Of a stretch of DNA of 64,000 nt, positions 18,569 through 29,003 are shown piece by piece (within the stretch, counting starts at the first letter, position 1; every line of letters begins with the position of its first letter). A program made the translations under genes and the position numbers. The stretch is from Stutzerimonas azotifigens DSM 17556 (GTDB taxonomy: Bacteria; Pseudomonadota; Gammaproteobacteria; Pseudomonadales; Pseudomonadaceae), in contig NZ_KE384407.1 in NCBI RefSeq assembly GCF_000425625.1, positions 45,396 to 109,395 of the forward strand, in the 5' to 3' direction. The notes beneath the pieces are model-generated. The model did not search any database. It was not told the DNA's origin and saw nothing but the letters and a program-made list of their open reading frames with translations.

Positions 18569-18604
18569 TTTCTTATCCCCTGTGCACGTCTTAATTTGTT
18601 GGAC
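18569..18604 (-). promoter_or_regulatory. Bipartite operator-like site 4 (pxpABC promoter)
   Basis: On the minus strand: GTCCAAC A AATTAA, 13 bases, GATAAGAAA. It keeps the exact spacing of the other three sites, though its middle box is more diverged. It ends 91 bases before the pxpA start. With site 3 it forms an inverted pair across the pxp promoter. Confidence 0.55.
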
Positions 18605-18694
18605 GCCAATCAGGCGCCCCTCAACAATGCCCAGGACCACCGCCTCCGTCCGAAGGACCGAGCACTCGGCGCAAACCAACAAGAGGACACCCCC

Positions 18695-19447
18695 ATGAAG
18701 AACCTGCTGCTGAACTGCGACATCGGGGAAAGCTTCGGCGCCTGGAGCATGGGCCTGGATGCCGAGGTCATGCCCTACATCGACTGCGCCAACATCGCCT
18801 GCGGGTTCCACGCCTCGGAACCGGGCACCATGCGCAGGACGGTCGCTCTCGCCGCCGAGCACGAGGTGCGCATCGGCGCCCACCCCGCCTACCCCGACCT
18901 GGTCGGCTTCGGTCGTCGCTCGATGGCCTGCACCCCGCAGGAGATCGAGGACATGCTGCTCTACCAGATCGGCGCGCTGGAAGGCATCTGCCAGGCCCAC
19001 GGCCAGCGCGTCAGCTACGTGAAGCCACATGGCGCCCTGTACCAGGACATGATGCGCGACCCGGCGCGGCTGCGCGCGGTGATGCAGGCGGTCGCCCATT
19101 ACGACCGCCAGCTGCCGCTGATGCTGATGAGCACCGCCGACAACGCCGCGCCGCTGTGCATGGCCGGGGAATTCGGCCTGACGCTCTGGTTCGAGACCTT
19201 CGCCGACCGCGCCTACGACGGCGCCGGCTACCTGGTCTCGCGCAGCCTGCCCGGCGCGGTGCACCACGACAGCGAGGTGATCGTGCGCCAGGCCGTCACC
19301 CTCGCCCGCGGCGAACCGCTGCAGGCCAGCGACGGCAGCGCCCTGCGGCTGACCAGCGACACCCTCTGCGTGCACGGCGACAACGCCGGCTCGGTCGCCG
19401 CCGTGCGGCGCATCCGCGAAGCGCTGAGCGAGCTGGAGACGGCATGA
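18695..19447 (+). CDS. pxpA: 5-oxoprolinase subunit A (LamB/YcsF family)
   Basis: Subunit of the ATP-dependent PxpABC 5-oxoprolinase, which opens 5-oxoproline (pyroglutamate) to glutamate in the cytoplasm. The 250-aa protein has the family signatures [13 protein letters not shown] at the start, [15 protein letters not shown] near residue 30, [11 protein letters not shown] near 110 and a terminal [11 protein letters not shown]. The ATG at 18695 follows an AAGAGGA site; an ATG at 18596 would add 33 unrelated residues. It overlaps pxpB by 4 bases. The upstream region carries two inverted copies of a motif also found before dctPQM and the porin gene. Confidence 0.95.
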   Translation: MKNLLLNCDIGESFGAWSMGLDAEVMPYIDCANIACGFHASEPGTMRRTVALAAEHEVRIGAHPAYPDLVGFGRRSMACTPQEIEDMLLYQIGALEGICQAHGQRVSYVKPHGALYQDMMRDPARLRAVMQAVAHYDRQLPLMLMSTADNAAPLCMAGEFGLTLWFETFADRAYDGAGYLVSRSLPGAVHHDSEVIVRQAVTLARGEPLQASDGSALRLTSDTLCVHGDNAGSVAAVRRIREALSELETA

Positions 19448-20160
19448 CCCCGCGCATCGAGGTATCGGCGATCGACTGCCTGACCCTGCGCCTGTTCGAC
19501 ACCATCGACGAGCGCAACATGCCCTGGCTGCTGGCGGCCAGCCGGCGGATCGCCACGCTGTTCGGCCCGGCGCTGGTGGACCTGGTGCCCTCCTACACCA
19601 CGCTGATGGTCCATTATGACCTCGGCCTGCTGTCCTCGACGCAGGCGCATGCCTGCCTCGCCCGTGCGGTCGACGGCCTGGAGGCCGCGCAGGAATCGGG
19701 CGGCGCGCTGCATCGGGTGCCGGTCTGGTACGACCCGGCCGTCGGCCCCGAGCTGGAGCTGATCGCCCGCCGCGCGGAGCTGAGCGTGCAGCAGGTGGTC
19801 GAGCGTCACTGCGCCCACGAATACCAGGTGTTCGCCCTCGGCTTCGCCCCCGGGTTCGCCTTCATGGGGCTGGTCGAGGAATGCCTGGCGACACCCCGCC
19901 TGAGCACGCCGCGCAAGCGCGTGGCGGCCGGCAGCGTGGGCATCGCCGACCGCCAGACCGCCGCCTACCCGGTAGTCTCGCCGGGCGGCTGGAACCTGAT
20001 CGGACGCACCCCGGTAAAACTCTTCGACTACCAGCGCGAGGGCTACAGCCTGGTGCGCCCGGGCGACCGCGTGCGCTTCGAGCCGATCGATCGCGACGAC
20101 TTCCTGCGCCTGGGCGGCGACGACACGCCCCAGGCCGTCATCGAGGGCCTGGCCGCATGA
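19444..20160 (+). CDS. pxpB: 5-oxoprolinase subunit B (KipI family)
   Basis: KipI-like subunit of the 5-oxoprolinase, 238 aa. Typical motifs are [13 protein letters not shown] near residue 45, the [15 protein letters not shown] segment near 95, [16 protein letters not shown] near 125, and [19 protein letters not shown] followed by [19 protein letters not shown]. In Bacillus the homologue was first described as an inhibitor of the sporulation kinase KinA, but linkage with pxpA and pxpC indicates the enzyme role. ATG overlaps pxpA and its own end overlaps pxpC by 4 bases, so the three subunits are translationally coupled. Confidence 0.95.
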   Translation: MTPRIEVSAIDCLTLRLFDTIDERNMPWLLAASRRIATLFGPALVDLVPSYTTLMVHYDLGLLSSTQAHACLARAVDGLEAAQESGGALHRVPVWYDPAVGPELELIARRAELSVQQVVERHCAHEYQVFALGFAPGFAFMGLVEECLATPRLSTPRKRVAAGSVGIADRQTAAYPVVSPGGWNLIGRTPVKLFDYQREGYSLVRPGDRVRFEPIDRDDFLRLGGDDTPQAVIEGLAA

Positions 20161-21074
20161 GCGCGATGACGGTGGACTACAGCCGGTCGCTGGCCCTGCT
20201 GCAGGACGACGGGCGCTTCGGCGTGCGCCACCTGGGCGTCACCCAGGGCGGCGCCTTCGACTGGATCTCCATGTACTGGGCCAACTGGCTGCTGGGCAAC
20301 GCGCTGGACGCGCCGGTGATCGAGATCACCCTTGGCGGCCTGCGCCTGGTCTGCGAACGCGACGCCTGCCTGGCGCTCGCCGGCGCCGACCTGCAGGCGA
20401 GCCTCGACGACCAGCCGCTGGCGCCCTGGCGCAGCTTCAGCGTGCGCCGCGGCCAGGTGCTGACCTTCCGCCAGCCGCGCACCGGCGCCCGCGCCTACCT
20501 CGCCGCGCCCGGCGGCTTCGAGGGCGAAACGGTGCTCGGCAGCCTGGCTACGGTGGTGCGCGAGGGCCTCGGCGGCCTGCACGGCGACGGCCAGCCGCTG
20601 CGTGAGGGCGACCGCCTGGACTGGCCCGGCCAGGGCGGCGCGCTCTGCCAGGTGCCGAAGAGCCGCGTGTCCGACCTGACGACCGAGCGCCCGCTGGACC
20701 TGGTGGTCGGCGCGCAGATCGGCGAATTCGCCGGACAGAGCCTGTTCGACGCATTCAACAGCGAATGGACGGTGGACAGCCGCAGCGACCGCATGGGCGT
20801 GCGGCTCACCGGTCCGCAGTTGCGCAGCCGGATGTCCGGCATCGTCTCCGAGGGCGTGCCGCTCGGCGCCGTGCAGGTGCCACCGGATGGCCAGCCGATC
20901 GTGCTGCTGAACGACCGCCAGACCATCGGCGGCTACCCGCGCCTGGGCGCGCTCACCCCGGAGGCCGTCGCGCGCCTCGGACAATGCCTGCCGGGCGCCC
21001 GGCTGCGCCTGCGCCCGGTGGCCCAGCGCACCGCCGAACTGGCCCACCAGCGCCTGCTCGCCCACTGGCACTGA
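20157..21074 (+). CDS. pxpC: 5-oxoprolinase subunit C (KipA family)
   Basis: KipA-like subunit of 5-oxoprolinase, 305 aa, forming a complex with PxpB. Recognisable segments are GRFGVRHLGVTQGGAFDW near residue 18, YLAAPGGFEGETVLGS near 118, SDRMGVRLTGPQL near 205 and SEGVPLGAVQVPPDGQPIVL near 230. The operon ends here and is followed by 586 bases of repeats. The glutamate produced could be oxidised by GdhB, encoded 15 kb away in the same window. Confidence 0.94.
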   Translation: MSAMTVDYSRSLALLQDDGRFGVRHLGVTQGGAFDWISMYWANWLLGNALDAPVIEITLGGLRLVCERDACLALAGADLQASLDDQPLAPWRSFSVRRGQVLTFRQPRTGARAYLAAPGGFEGETVLGSLATVVREGLGGLHGDGQPLREGDRLDWPGQGGALCQVPKSRVSDLTTERPLDLVVGAQIGEFAGQSLFDAFNSEWTVDSRSDRMGVRLTGPQLRSRMSGIVSEGVPLGAVQVPPDGQPIVLLNDRQTIGGYPRLGALTPEAVARLGQCLPGARLRLRPVAQRTAELAHQRLLAHWH

Positions 21075-21660
21075 CCCTGCAGAAGCAGGCTCTGCCTGCG
21101 ACCGCATGCACGAGGTCGCGGCCCCACGCCAGACCATCCCGCCTCCTCCGGGAGAGGGCCGGGGTGCACACCGCCCTCATCCCGCCCTGCGGGCCACCTT
21201 CTCCCGCAGGGAGAAGGGAAAAGCCTGCGGCACCGCCGGTCTCCCGTAGTAGTTCGCGGTCAAGACCGCACAGAGAGCTCATCGCCCCGAGGTCGGGCCT
21301 CCCACAATGGCAAGCCCGCCCGATCCTGCGGGAGGCCGCGTCCGTTCCGGACGGGCTTGCGGCATTCACCACATCCCTGAGGTTGCGCGCCTCGCGGCGA
21401 CATCGCCAGCGGGGCGCGTCTCTTCGGTACGGTCCTGACAGCCTGCCTCGGAAGAGGGTCGGGGCGAGGGCCGACGAGCGGCGCCATTTTCTCAGACGGG
21501 GAAGGCAGCGGTAGCTTCGAGGCCGCGTTGGAACCCTCTCACAATCACGGCGGGATACCGAGCACAGGCGGCGGCAGTGCAATACAATCGCACTCCCCGC
21601 TCCGGAGCTTCCGGAGGCGGCGAACCGACCCCTGGCAGTCCTCAAGTATCGGGAGCCGTG
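21075..21660. repeat. Repeat-rich gap between pxpC and the moxR operon
   Basis: No gene is visible in these 586 bases. Repeats: an AGCAGGCTCTGCCTGCGACC element at about 21084-21103, the CCCTCATCCC...CTTCTCCC...GGGAGAAGGG element at about 21174-21222, a GTTCGCGGTCAAGACCGC element near 21247-21264 (also near 28484), and a TCATCGCCCCGAGGTCGGGC / CCTCCCAC element near 21278-21305 (also near 36962). The last 60 bases should hold the moxR promoter. Confidence 0.65.
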
Positions 21661-23605
<1,945 letters not shown>

Positions 23606-23609
<4 letters not shown>

Positions 23610-24100
23610 ATCCGCTCGACCAGCTGGCACCCGCGATCGCCCCGCCGGCCGTCTCCTGGTGGCCGCCGGCGCCGGGCTGGTGGGTGCTCGCCGCGCTGGC
23701 GCTGCTGCTCCCCTTGCTCGCATGGCTGCTGTACAGGCGCCGCGGCACCCGCGCGACCGCCGCCGCGCCGGCGGAAAGCCTCGACCCACAGCGGATCGCC
23801 GCGCTGAACGAACTGGCTGCGCTGCCCAAACCCTATGGCGGCCAGCCGGCCAACCACTGGCTGCAGCAGCTCAACGCCCTGCTCAAGCGGCTCTGCCGCA
23901 CCCACTACCCGGCCGACAACCCGCACACGCTCAGCGGTCGCGCCTGGCTCGCCTTCCTCGACAACCGCTGCCCGGCCGCCGGCCTGACCCGCTGGATGGT
24001 GCTGGTCGAAGGCGCCTATCGGGCCGAATGCCGGCTCGACGACAAGGCCATCGACGGCCTGACCCAGGCGATCGACATCTGGATCCGCAAGCATGCTTGA
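23606..24100 (+). CDS. DUF4381 membrane protein
   Basis: A 164-aa DUF4381 protein with one membrane helix at about residues 25-45 (GWWVLAALALLLPLLAWLLY) and a cytoplasmic helical domain. The proline-rich start APAIAPPAVSWWPPAPGWW is characteristic of the family. The gene overlaps both neighbours (4 bases with DUF58, 8 bases with the vWA gene). DUF4381 proteins occur almost only in MoxR-vWA operons; their function is not known. Confidence 0.88.
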
Positions 24101-25109
24101 GCTGGCCTGGCCCTGGGTGTTCCTGCTGGCGCCGCTGCCCTGGCTGCTGCGGCGCCTGCTTCCCGCCTCCGACAGCCGCGAAGCCGCACTGAAGGTGACC
24201 TTCCTCGGGGAGCTGGCGACGCTGTCCGACCGCAAGGCCGGCATCGGCCTGCCGGGCTGGCGTCAGCAACTGCCCTACGTGCTCATCTGGCTGGCGCTGC
24301 TGGTCGCCGCGGCGCGGCCGCAATGGCTCGGCGAGCCGCTGCCGCAGCCCACCACCGGCCGCGACCTGCTGCTGGCGGTGGACGTTTCCGGCTCCATGGA
24401 TTACCCGGACATGCTCTGGGAGGACGAGGAAATCAGCCGCCTGGAGCTGGTCAAGCGCCTGCTCGGCGACTTTCTCGAGGCCCGCCATGGCGACCGCGTG
24501 GGCCTGATCCTGTTCGGCAGCAAGGCCTACCTGCAGGCGCCGCTGACCTTCGACCGACATACCGTGCGCGTCTGGCTCGACGAGGCGCTGATCGGCATCG
24601 CCGGCAGCAACACCGCGATCGGCGATGCCATCGGGCTGGCGCTCAAGCGCCTCGGCGAGCGCCCGGTGCAGAGCCGGGTGCTGATCTTGGTCACCGACGG
24701 CGCCAACAACGGCGGCGAGATCGAGCCGCTGGTCGCCGCCGAACTGGCCGCCCGCGAAGGCGTGCGCATCCACACCATCGGCATCGGCGCCGAGCCGGAT
24801 GCCGACGGCGTTCTAGGCCGGTTCGGCTTCAGCGCCGGCATGGAACTCGACGAAACCACCCTGCGCGGCGTCGCCGAGGCCACCGGCGGCCGCTATTTCC
24901 GCGCCCAGTCACGCGAAGCGCTGCAGGCCATCGGCGAGACGCTGGACGAGTTGGAGCCGGCGGCCCAGCGCCCGGAACGGGCGCGCCTGGTCAAGGCGCT
25001 CTACCCCTGGCCGCTGGCCGCGGCCCTGCTCGGCAGCCTGCTGCTGGTGGCCCGCAGCCTGTGGCCGAGACGGTGGCGCCTGTCCGGTCCGGGCGGAGCG
25101 CGGCGATGA
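24093..25109 (+). CDS. batA: vWA-domain membrane protein, BatA-like
   Basis: A 338-aa inner-membrane protein with helices near residues 5-20, 55-75 and 305-325, and a von Willebrand factor A domain between them. The metal site is intact: AVDVSGSMDY (DxSxS, near residue 95) with the downstream TDGANNGG segment. It is expected to bind a divalent metal and partner proteins on the periplasmic side. It overlaps the next vWA-TPR gene by 4 bases. Confidence 0.92.
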   Translation: MLELAWPWVFLLAPLPWLLRRLLPASDSREAALKVTFLGELATLSDRKAGIGLPGWRQQLPYVLIWLALLVAAARPQWLGEPLPQPTTGRDLLLAVDVSGSMDYPDMLWEDEEISRLELVKRLLGDFLEARHGDRVGLILFGSKAYLQAPLTFDRHTVRVWLDEALIGIAGSNTAIGDAIGLALKRLGERPVQSRVLILVTDGANNGGEIEPLVAAELAAREGVRIHTIGIGAEPDADGVLGRFGFSAGMELDETTLRGVAEATGGRYFRAQSREALQAIGETLDELEPAAQRPERARLVKALYPWPLAAALLGSLLLVARSLWPRRWRLSGPGGARR

Positions 25110-26854
25110 GCGCGCTGCTGCCGCACCTGTTGCGCCCCTGGTGGCTGCTGCTGTTGCCGCTGCTCGGCTGGCTGCTGTGGCGCCTCTGGCACCGGCAGCG
25201 GCGCGTCGGCCGCTGGCAGTTGCTGCTGCCGCCCGCGTTCCAGGCCGTGCTGCTGACCCGCGGCCGGCTGCGCAACAGCCGGCTGCCCTGGGTGCTGCTC
25301 GGCGTCGCCTGGCTGCTGGCCTGCCTGGCGCTGGTCGGCCCCAGCTGGGAGCGCATCGAACAGAGCACCTTCAAGCGCGCCGACCCGTTGGTGGTGCTGC
25401 TGGAGGTGACCCCGGCGATGCTCGCCGGCGACGCCAGTCCCACGCGCCTGGAGCAGGCCAAGCGCAAGCTGCTGGACCTGCTGGCCGCCCGCGAGGACGC
25501 GCAGACCGCCGTGGTGGTGTTCGCCGGCAGCGCACACACGCTGGTGCCGTTGTCCGACGACATCGGCACCACGCGCAACCTGCTGGACGCGGTGAGCCCG
25601 GCGATTATGCCGGAAGCCGGACGACGCACCGAGCTGGCGGTCGCCCAGGGCCTGGCCCTGCTCGAACAGGGCGGCCAGGGCCAGGGGCGCCTGCTGCTCA
25701 TCGGCACCGGGCTCGACGAACACGCCCAGGCGCAGATTCGCCTGCAACTCGCCGACCGCGGCGAGCGCCTGGCGATCCTCGGGGTCGGCACCGCCGAAGG
25801 CGCGCCGGTGCTGGCCGAAGACGGCAGCCTGATGAAGGACGAGCGCGGCGCGATCTTCATTCCTCGCCTGGACAGCCAGGGCCTGCGCGCCTTCGCCGCC
25901 GAACTCGGCGGGCGCTACCAGGCCGCGCGGCTGGACGACGCCGACCTGGCCAACCTCGGACTGCTGGAGAACACCGGCGGCGCGCGCCGGACCAACGAGC
26001 GCACGCGCCTGGACACCTGGTTCGACCAGGGCCACTGGCTGCTGCTGCCGTTGCTGCTGCTCGCCGCCAGCGCCGGCCGCAAGGGCTGGCTGTTCTGCCT
26101 GCTGCCGCTGCTGATGCTGCCGCCGCGCCCCGCCTACGCATTGGAGTGGGACGACCTCTGGCTGCGTCCCGACCAGCAGGGCCAGCGGCTGCTTCGCCAA
26201 CAGCGTCCGGAAGAAGCGGCGCAACGCTTCGCCGATCCGCTCTGGCGCGGCCTGGCCCGCTACCTGGCCGGCGACTACCAGGGCGCCGCGGAAGACTTCG
26301 CCAGGGGCCAGGGCGCGATCGATCATTACAACCGTGGCAACGCCCTGGCGCGCAGCGGCGCGCTCGACGAGGCATTGGAGGCCTACGACCTGGCGCTCGA
26401 TCTCGATCCCGGGCTCGACCAGGCCCGCCACAACCGCGCGCTGGTCGAGCAACTGCGCCAGCAGCAGGCCCGGCAACCGTCGGAGCCGGACCAGCAGACA
26501 GGCGAAACGCCGCCAGCCGAGCAAGGCAGCCAGCCCGCACAGCAGCCTGGCCAGCCGGCCGCCGGCGGTGCGCCGGAGGCCCCCGCCCCGGCCGGCGAGA
26601 CCGAGGCGGCGCGGTCTCCGCAGGGGCCGGCCGCACCCATCGAACCCGACAGCCCGGCGCAGAACGAGGACGACCTGGCGATCGCCCCGCAAGCCGGCGA
26701 GGATGACGACCCGGACGCCGACGGCGCACCGCGCAGCGCCGAGGACCGTCAGGCCACCGAGCAGTGGCTGAGACGGATCCCGGACGATCCGGGCGAGCTG
26801 CTCCGGCGCAAATTTCTCTACGAGCAACGCAAGCGGCAGGAAACCAGACCATGA
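25106..26854 (+). CDS. batB: vWA and TPR membrane protein, BatB/BatC fusion
   Basis: A 582-aa protein that joins a BatB-like vWA domain (about residues 85-290) between membrane helices with a C-terminal TPR region (about 345-450, including AIDHYNRGNALARSGALDEA and AYDLALDLDPG) and a long acidic, proline- and glutamine-rich tail. The vWA metal motif is degenerate: LLEVTPAML near residue 98 stands where DxSxS is expected. It may therefore act as a metal-independent partner of the intact BatA. Overlaps both flanking genes. Confidence 0.9.
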   Translation: MSALLPHLLRPWWLLLLPLLGWLLWRLWHRQRRVGRWQLLLPPAFQAVLLTRGRLRNSRLPWVLLGVAWLLACLALVGPSWERIEQSTFKRADPLVVLLEVTPAMLAGDASPTRLEQAKRKLLDLLAAREDAQTAVVVFAGSAHTLVPLSDDIGTTRNLLDAVSPAIMPEAGRRTELAVAQGLALLEQGGQGQGRLLLIGTGLDEHAQAQIRLQLADRGERLAILGVGTAEGAPVLAEDGSLMKDERGAIFIPRLDSQGLRAFAAELGGRYQAARLDDADLANLGLLENTGGARRTNERTRLDTWFDQGHWLLLPLLLLAASAGRKGWLFCLLPLLMLPPRPAYALEWDDLWLRPDQQGQRLLRQQRPEEAAQRFADPLWRGLARYLAGDYQGAAEDFARGQGAIDHYNRGNALARSGALDEALEAYDLALDLDPGLDQARHNRALVEQLRQQQARQPSEPDQQTGETPPAEQGSQPAQQPGQPAAGGAPEAPAPAGETEAARSPQGPAAPIEPDSPAQNEDDLAIAPQAGEDDDPDADGAPRSAEDRQATEQWLRRIPDDPGELLRRKFLYEQRKRQETRP

Positions 26855-28476
26855 CACGCCTGATCGCCCTCCTCCTCCTGTTCCTGACCGCCCAGGCGGG
26901 CGCGGCCGGGCTCCAGGCGCGCGTCGACCGCACCCAGGTGGGTTTCGGCGAAACCTTCGAGCTGATCCTCGAGTCCGAGGACGGCACCCAGTTCGCCAAC
27001 CCCGACCTCACGCCGCTGGCCGATTCTTTCGTGGTCTCGGCCACCCGCCGTGAAAACCGCCTGGTCGGCAGCCAGGGCCAGACCCGCCCGGTCACCCGCT
27101 GGCTGATCACCCTGCAGCCGCGCCACGCCGGGCAGCTGCAGGTCCCGGCGCTGAGCATGGGGCAATGGCGGAGCGAGCCGATCCTGCTGCAGGTGCAGGC
27201 CGGCGCGACCGATTCGGCCGAGGCGCTGGCGCCGGTGTTCATCGACGCCAGCCTGGATCAGGACCAGGTCTACGTGCAGGCGCAGGTGGTGCTCACGCTG
27301 CGCATCTACCATTCGGTCTCGCTGTACGAGGACAGCACGCTGTCGCCGCTGCAGATGACCGACGCCCTGGTCGAGCGGCTGGGCGACGTGAGGACCTACG
27401 AGAAACTCATCAACGGCGTGCGCCATGGCGTCATCGAGGTGCGTTACGCGATCTTCCCGCAGAAGAGCGGCGAACTGGCCATTCCCAGCCAACTGTTCAG
27501 GGCGGTGGCGGTAGCCCAGGACGATCCCTACTCGCTGCTCGGGCCACGCACCGGGCGCGCCACCGAGGTCAAGTCGCCGAGCATTCCGCTGCAGGTCCGG
27601 CCGATCCCGCCGGAGTACCCGCGCGACATCCCCTGGCTGCCCGCGCGCCGGGTGACGCTCGCCGAGGCCTGGAACCCGGAACCGGCGCAGGCCAAGGTCG
27701 GCGACTCGCTCACCCGCAGCCTGCTGCTGCAGGCCGAGGGCCTGTCCAGCGCGCAGCTGCCGCCACTCGGCGAAGGTTCGGTCGCCGGCGCGCGCCGCTA
27801 TCCGGACCAGCCCAACCTGGCCAACCAGGTGACCGCCCAGGGCGTCATGGGCAGCCGCGAGGAGCGCATCGCGCTGGTTCCCACCCACCCTGGCCGGGTC
27901 GCATTGCCGGCGCTGACCATCACCTGGTGGAACACCGAACAGGATCGTCTGGAACGCACCGAACTGCCGGCGCGCGAGCTGGACATCCAGGCCAACCCGG
28001 ATCTCGTCCAGCCGCCGCTGGAACCCGCCCCGATGCGCGAGGCGGCAAGCGCAGCGCCATTGGTCTGGCCCTGGCAGCTCGGCAACCTGGTGCTGGCCTG
28101 CACCACCCTGCTCGGCTTCGGGCTCTGGCTGCGCGCCCGCCGCCAGCCCGCCGTACAGCGCGCGGCGGCCAGCGGCCCCAGCCCGCGCACGCTGCTCGAC
28201 GACATTCGCCGCGCCTGCCTGGCCAACGACAGCCAGGCAACCCGCCAGGCCCTCGACGCCTGGGCGCGGAACCAGCCTGAGACGCTGGCCGACATGGCAG
28301 CGCGCTTCGTGCCGCTGTCCGACGCGCTGGACGGATTGAACGGTGCGCTCTACAGCGAAACCGGTCAGCAATGGCAGGGCGATGCGCTCTGGCAGGCGAT
28401 CCAGTCCCTGCCGCCGGCCAGCCAGCCGGCGGCCGAGCAGCAGCAGGGCCCGCTGCCGCCGCTCTATCCGCGCTAG
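26851..28476 (+). CDS. batD: BatD-like periplasmic protein
   Basis: A 541-aa protein with a signal peptide (LIALLLLFLTAQAGAAG), several beta-sandwich oxygen-tolerance (BatD) domains and one membrane helix near residue 405 (LGNLVLACTTLLGFGLWL), then a cytoplasmic helical tail. It closes the MoxR operon, overlapping the vWA-TPR gene by 4 bases. BatD proteins are thought to present the periplasmic face of the complex. The stop is followed by a 142-bp inverted-repeat element. Confidence 0.9.
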   Translation: MTRLIALLLLFLTAQAGAAGLQARVDRTQVGFGETFELILESEDGTQFANPDLTPLADSFVVSATRRENRLVGSQGQTRPVTRWLITLQPRHAGQLQVPALSMGQWRSEPILLQVQAGATDSAEALAPVFIDASLDQDQVYVQAQVVLTLRIYHSVSLYEDSTLSPLQMTDALVERLGDVRTYEKLINGVRHGVIEVRYAIFPQKSGELAIPSQLFRAVAVAQDDPYSLLGPRTGRATEVKSPSIPLQVRPIPPEYPRDIPWLPARRVTLAEAWNPEPAQAKVGDSLTRSLLLQAEGLSSAQLPPLGEGSVAGARRYPDQPNLANQVTAQGVMGSREERIALVPTHPGRVALPALTITWWNTEQDRLERTELPARELDIQANPDLVQPPLEPAPMREAASAAPLVWPWQLGNLVLACTTLLGFGLWLRARRQPAVQRAAASGPSPRTLLDDIRRACLANDSQATRQALDAWARNQPETLADMAARFVPLSDALDGLNGALYSETGQQWQGDALWQAIQSLPPASQPAAEQQQGPLPPLYPR

Positions 28477-28506
28477 CTTTTCAGTTCGCGGTCAAGACGC
28501 TCCCAC

Positions 28507-28648
28507 GCAGGCCGTGTGAAAACGTCGCGAGCGAAGGTCAGGCAAGGCGAAAACAGGCGAAAAAGCGCAGTTTACAAGTGGTAAATGAGCATTTTGAGCC
28601 TGTTTTCAACGCAGCATGACCGAGCGCAGTAGTTTTCACACAGCCTGC
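28507..28648. mobile_element. 142-bp MITE-like element with terminal inverted repeats
   Basis: The ends GCAGGCCGTGTGAAAAC (28507-28523) and GTTTTCACACAGCCTGC (28632-28648) are inverted repeats with one mismatch over 17 bases. The interior is noticeably less GC-rich than its surroundings and contains no open frame of note. This looks like a non-autonomous transposable element or a large REP-derived unit; no target-site duplication is certain. Confidence 0.65.
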
Positions 28649-29003
28649 ACGGGAGTCAGTCAATCCCGCCAGGCCTTTCTCTTCTCCCCTTGGGAGAAGG
28701 TGGTCCGCAGGGTCGGATGAGGGAGGCGGAAACAGCGCCCTCGCTCCAGGGCGAGGGGTGGTTACGGTGGACTGCGGCTTCGTGTCGGCACGCGCGCCTG
28801 CGCCATGGTCGCAGGCAGAGCCGGCTCCTACAGGTGTGCATTAGCAGCCACAGGCAACGCCAGGCCTTTCCCTTCTCCCTCCGGGAGAAGGTGGCCCGCA
28901 GGGCCGGATGAGGGCGCGTGCACGGCTCCTTCATCCCGGCCCTCTCCCGAAGGGAGAGGGGGTTGTTTAGGTAGGCCGCAACTCTTGCGCTGGCCCAAAC
29001 CCG
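28649..29003. repeat. Cluster of dispersed repeats between batD and the MMPL gene
   Basis: These 355 bases hold at least three copies or fragments of the GGGAGAAGGTGGCCCGCAGG type element (near 28690-28720, 28880-28912 and 28934-28965) and one inverted GCAGGCAGAGCCGGCTCCTA element (about 28811-28830). No gene is visible. The two flanking operons converge here. Confidence 0.65.

Noticed and set aside
18452-19375. Minus-strand frame across the pxp promoter and pxpA
   Set aside because: It mirrors pxpA codons and has no ribosome site or motif. The leftward terminator near 18393 could serve a small RNA, but not convincingly this frame.
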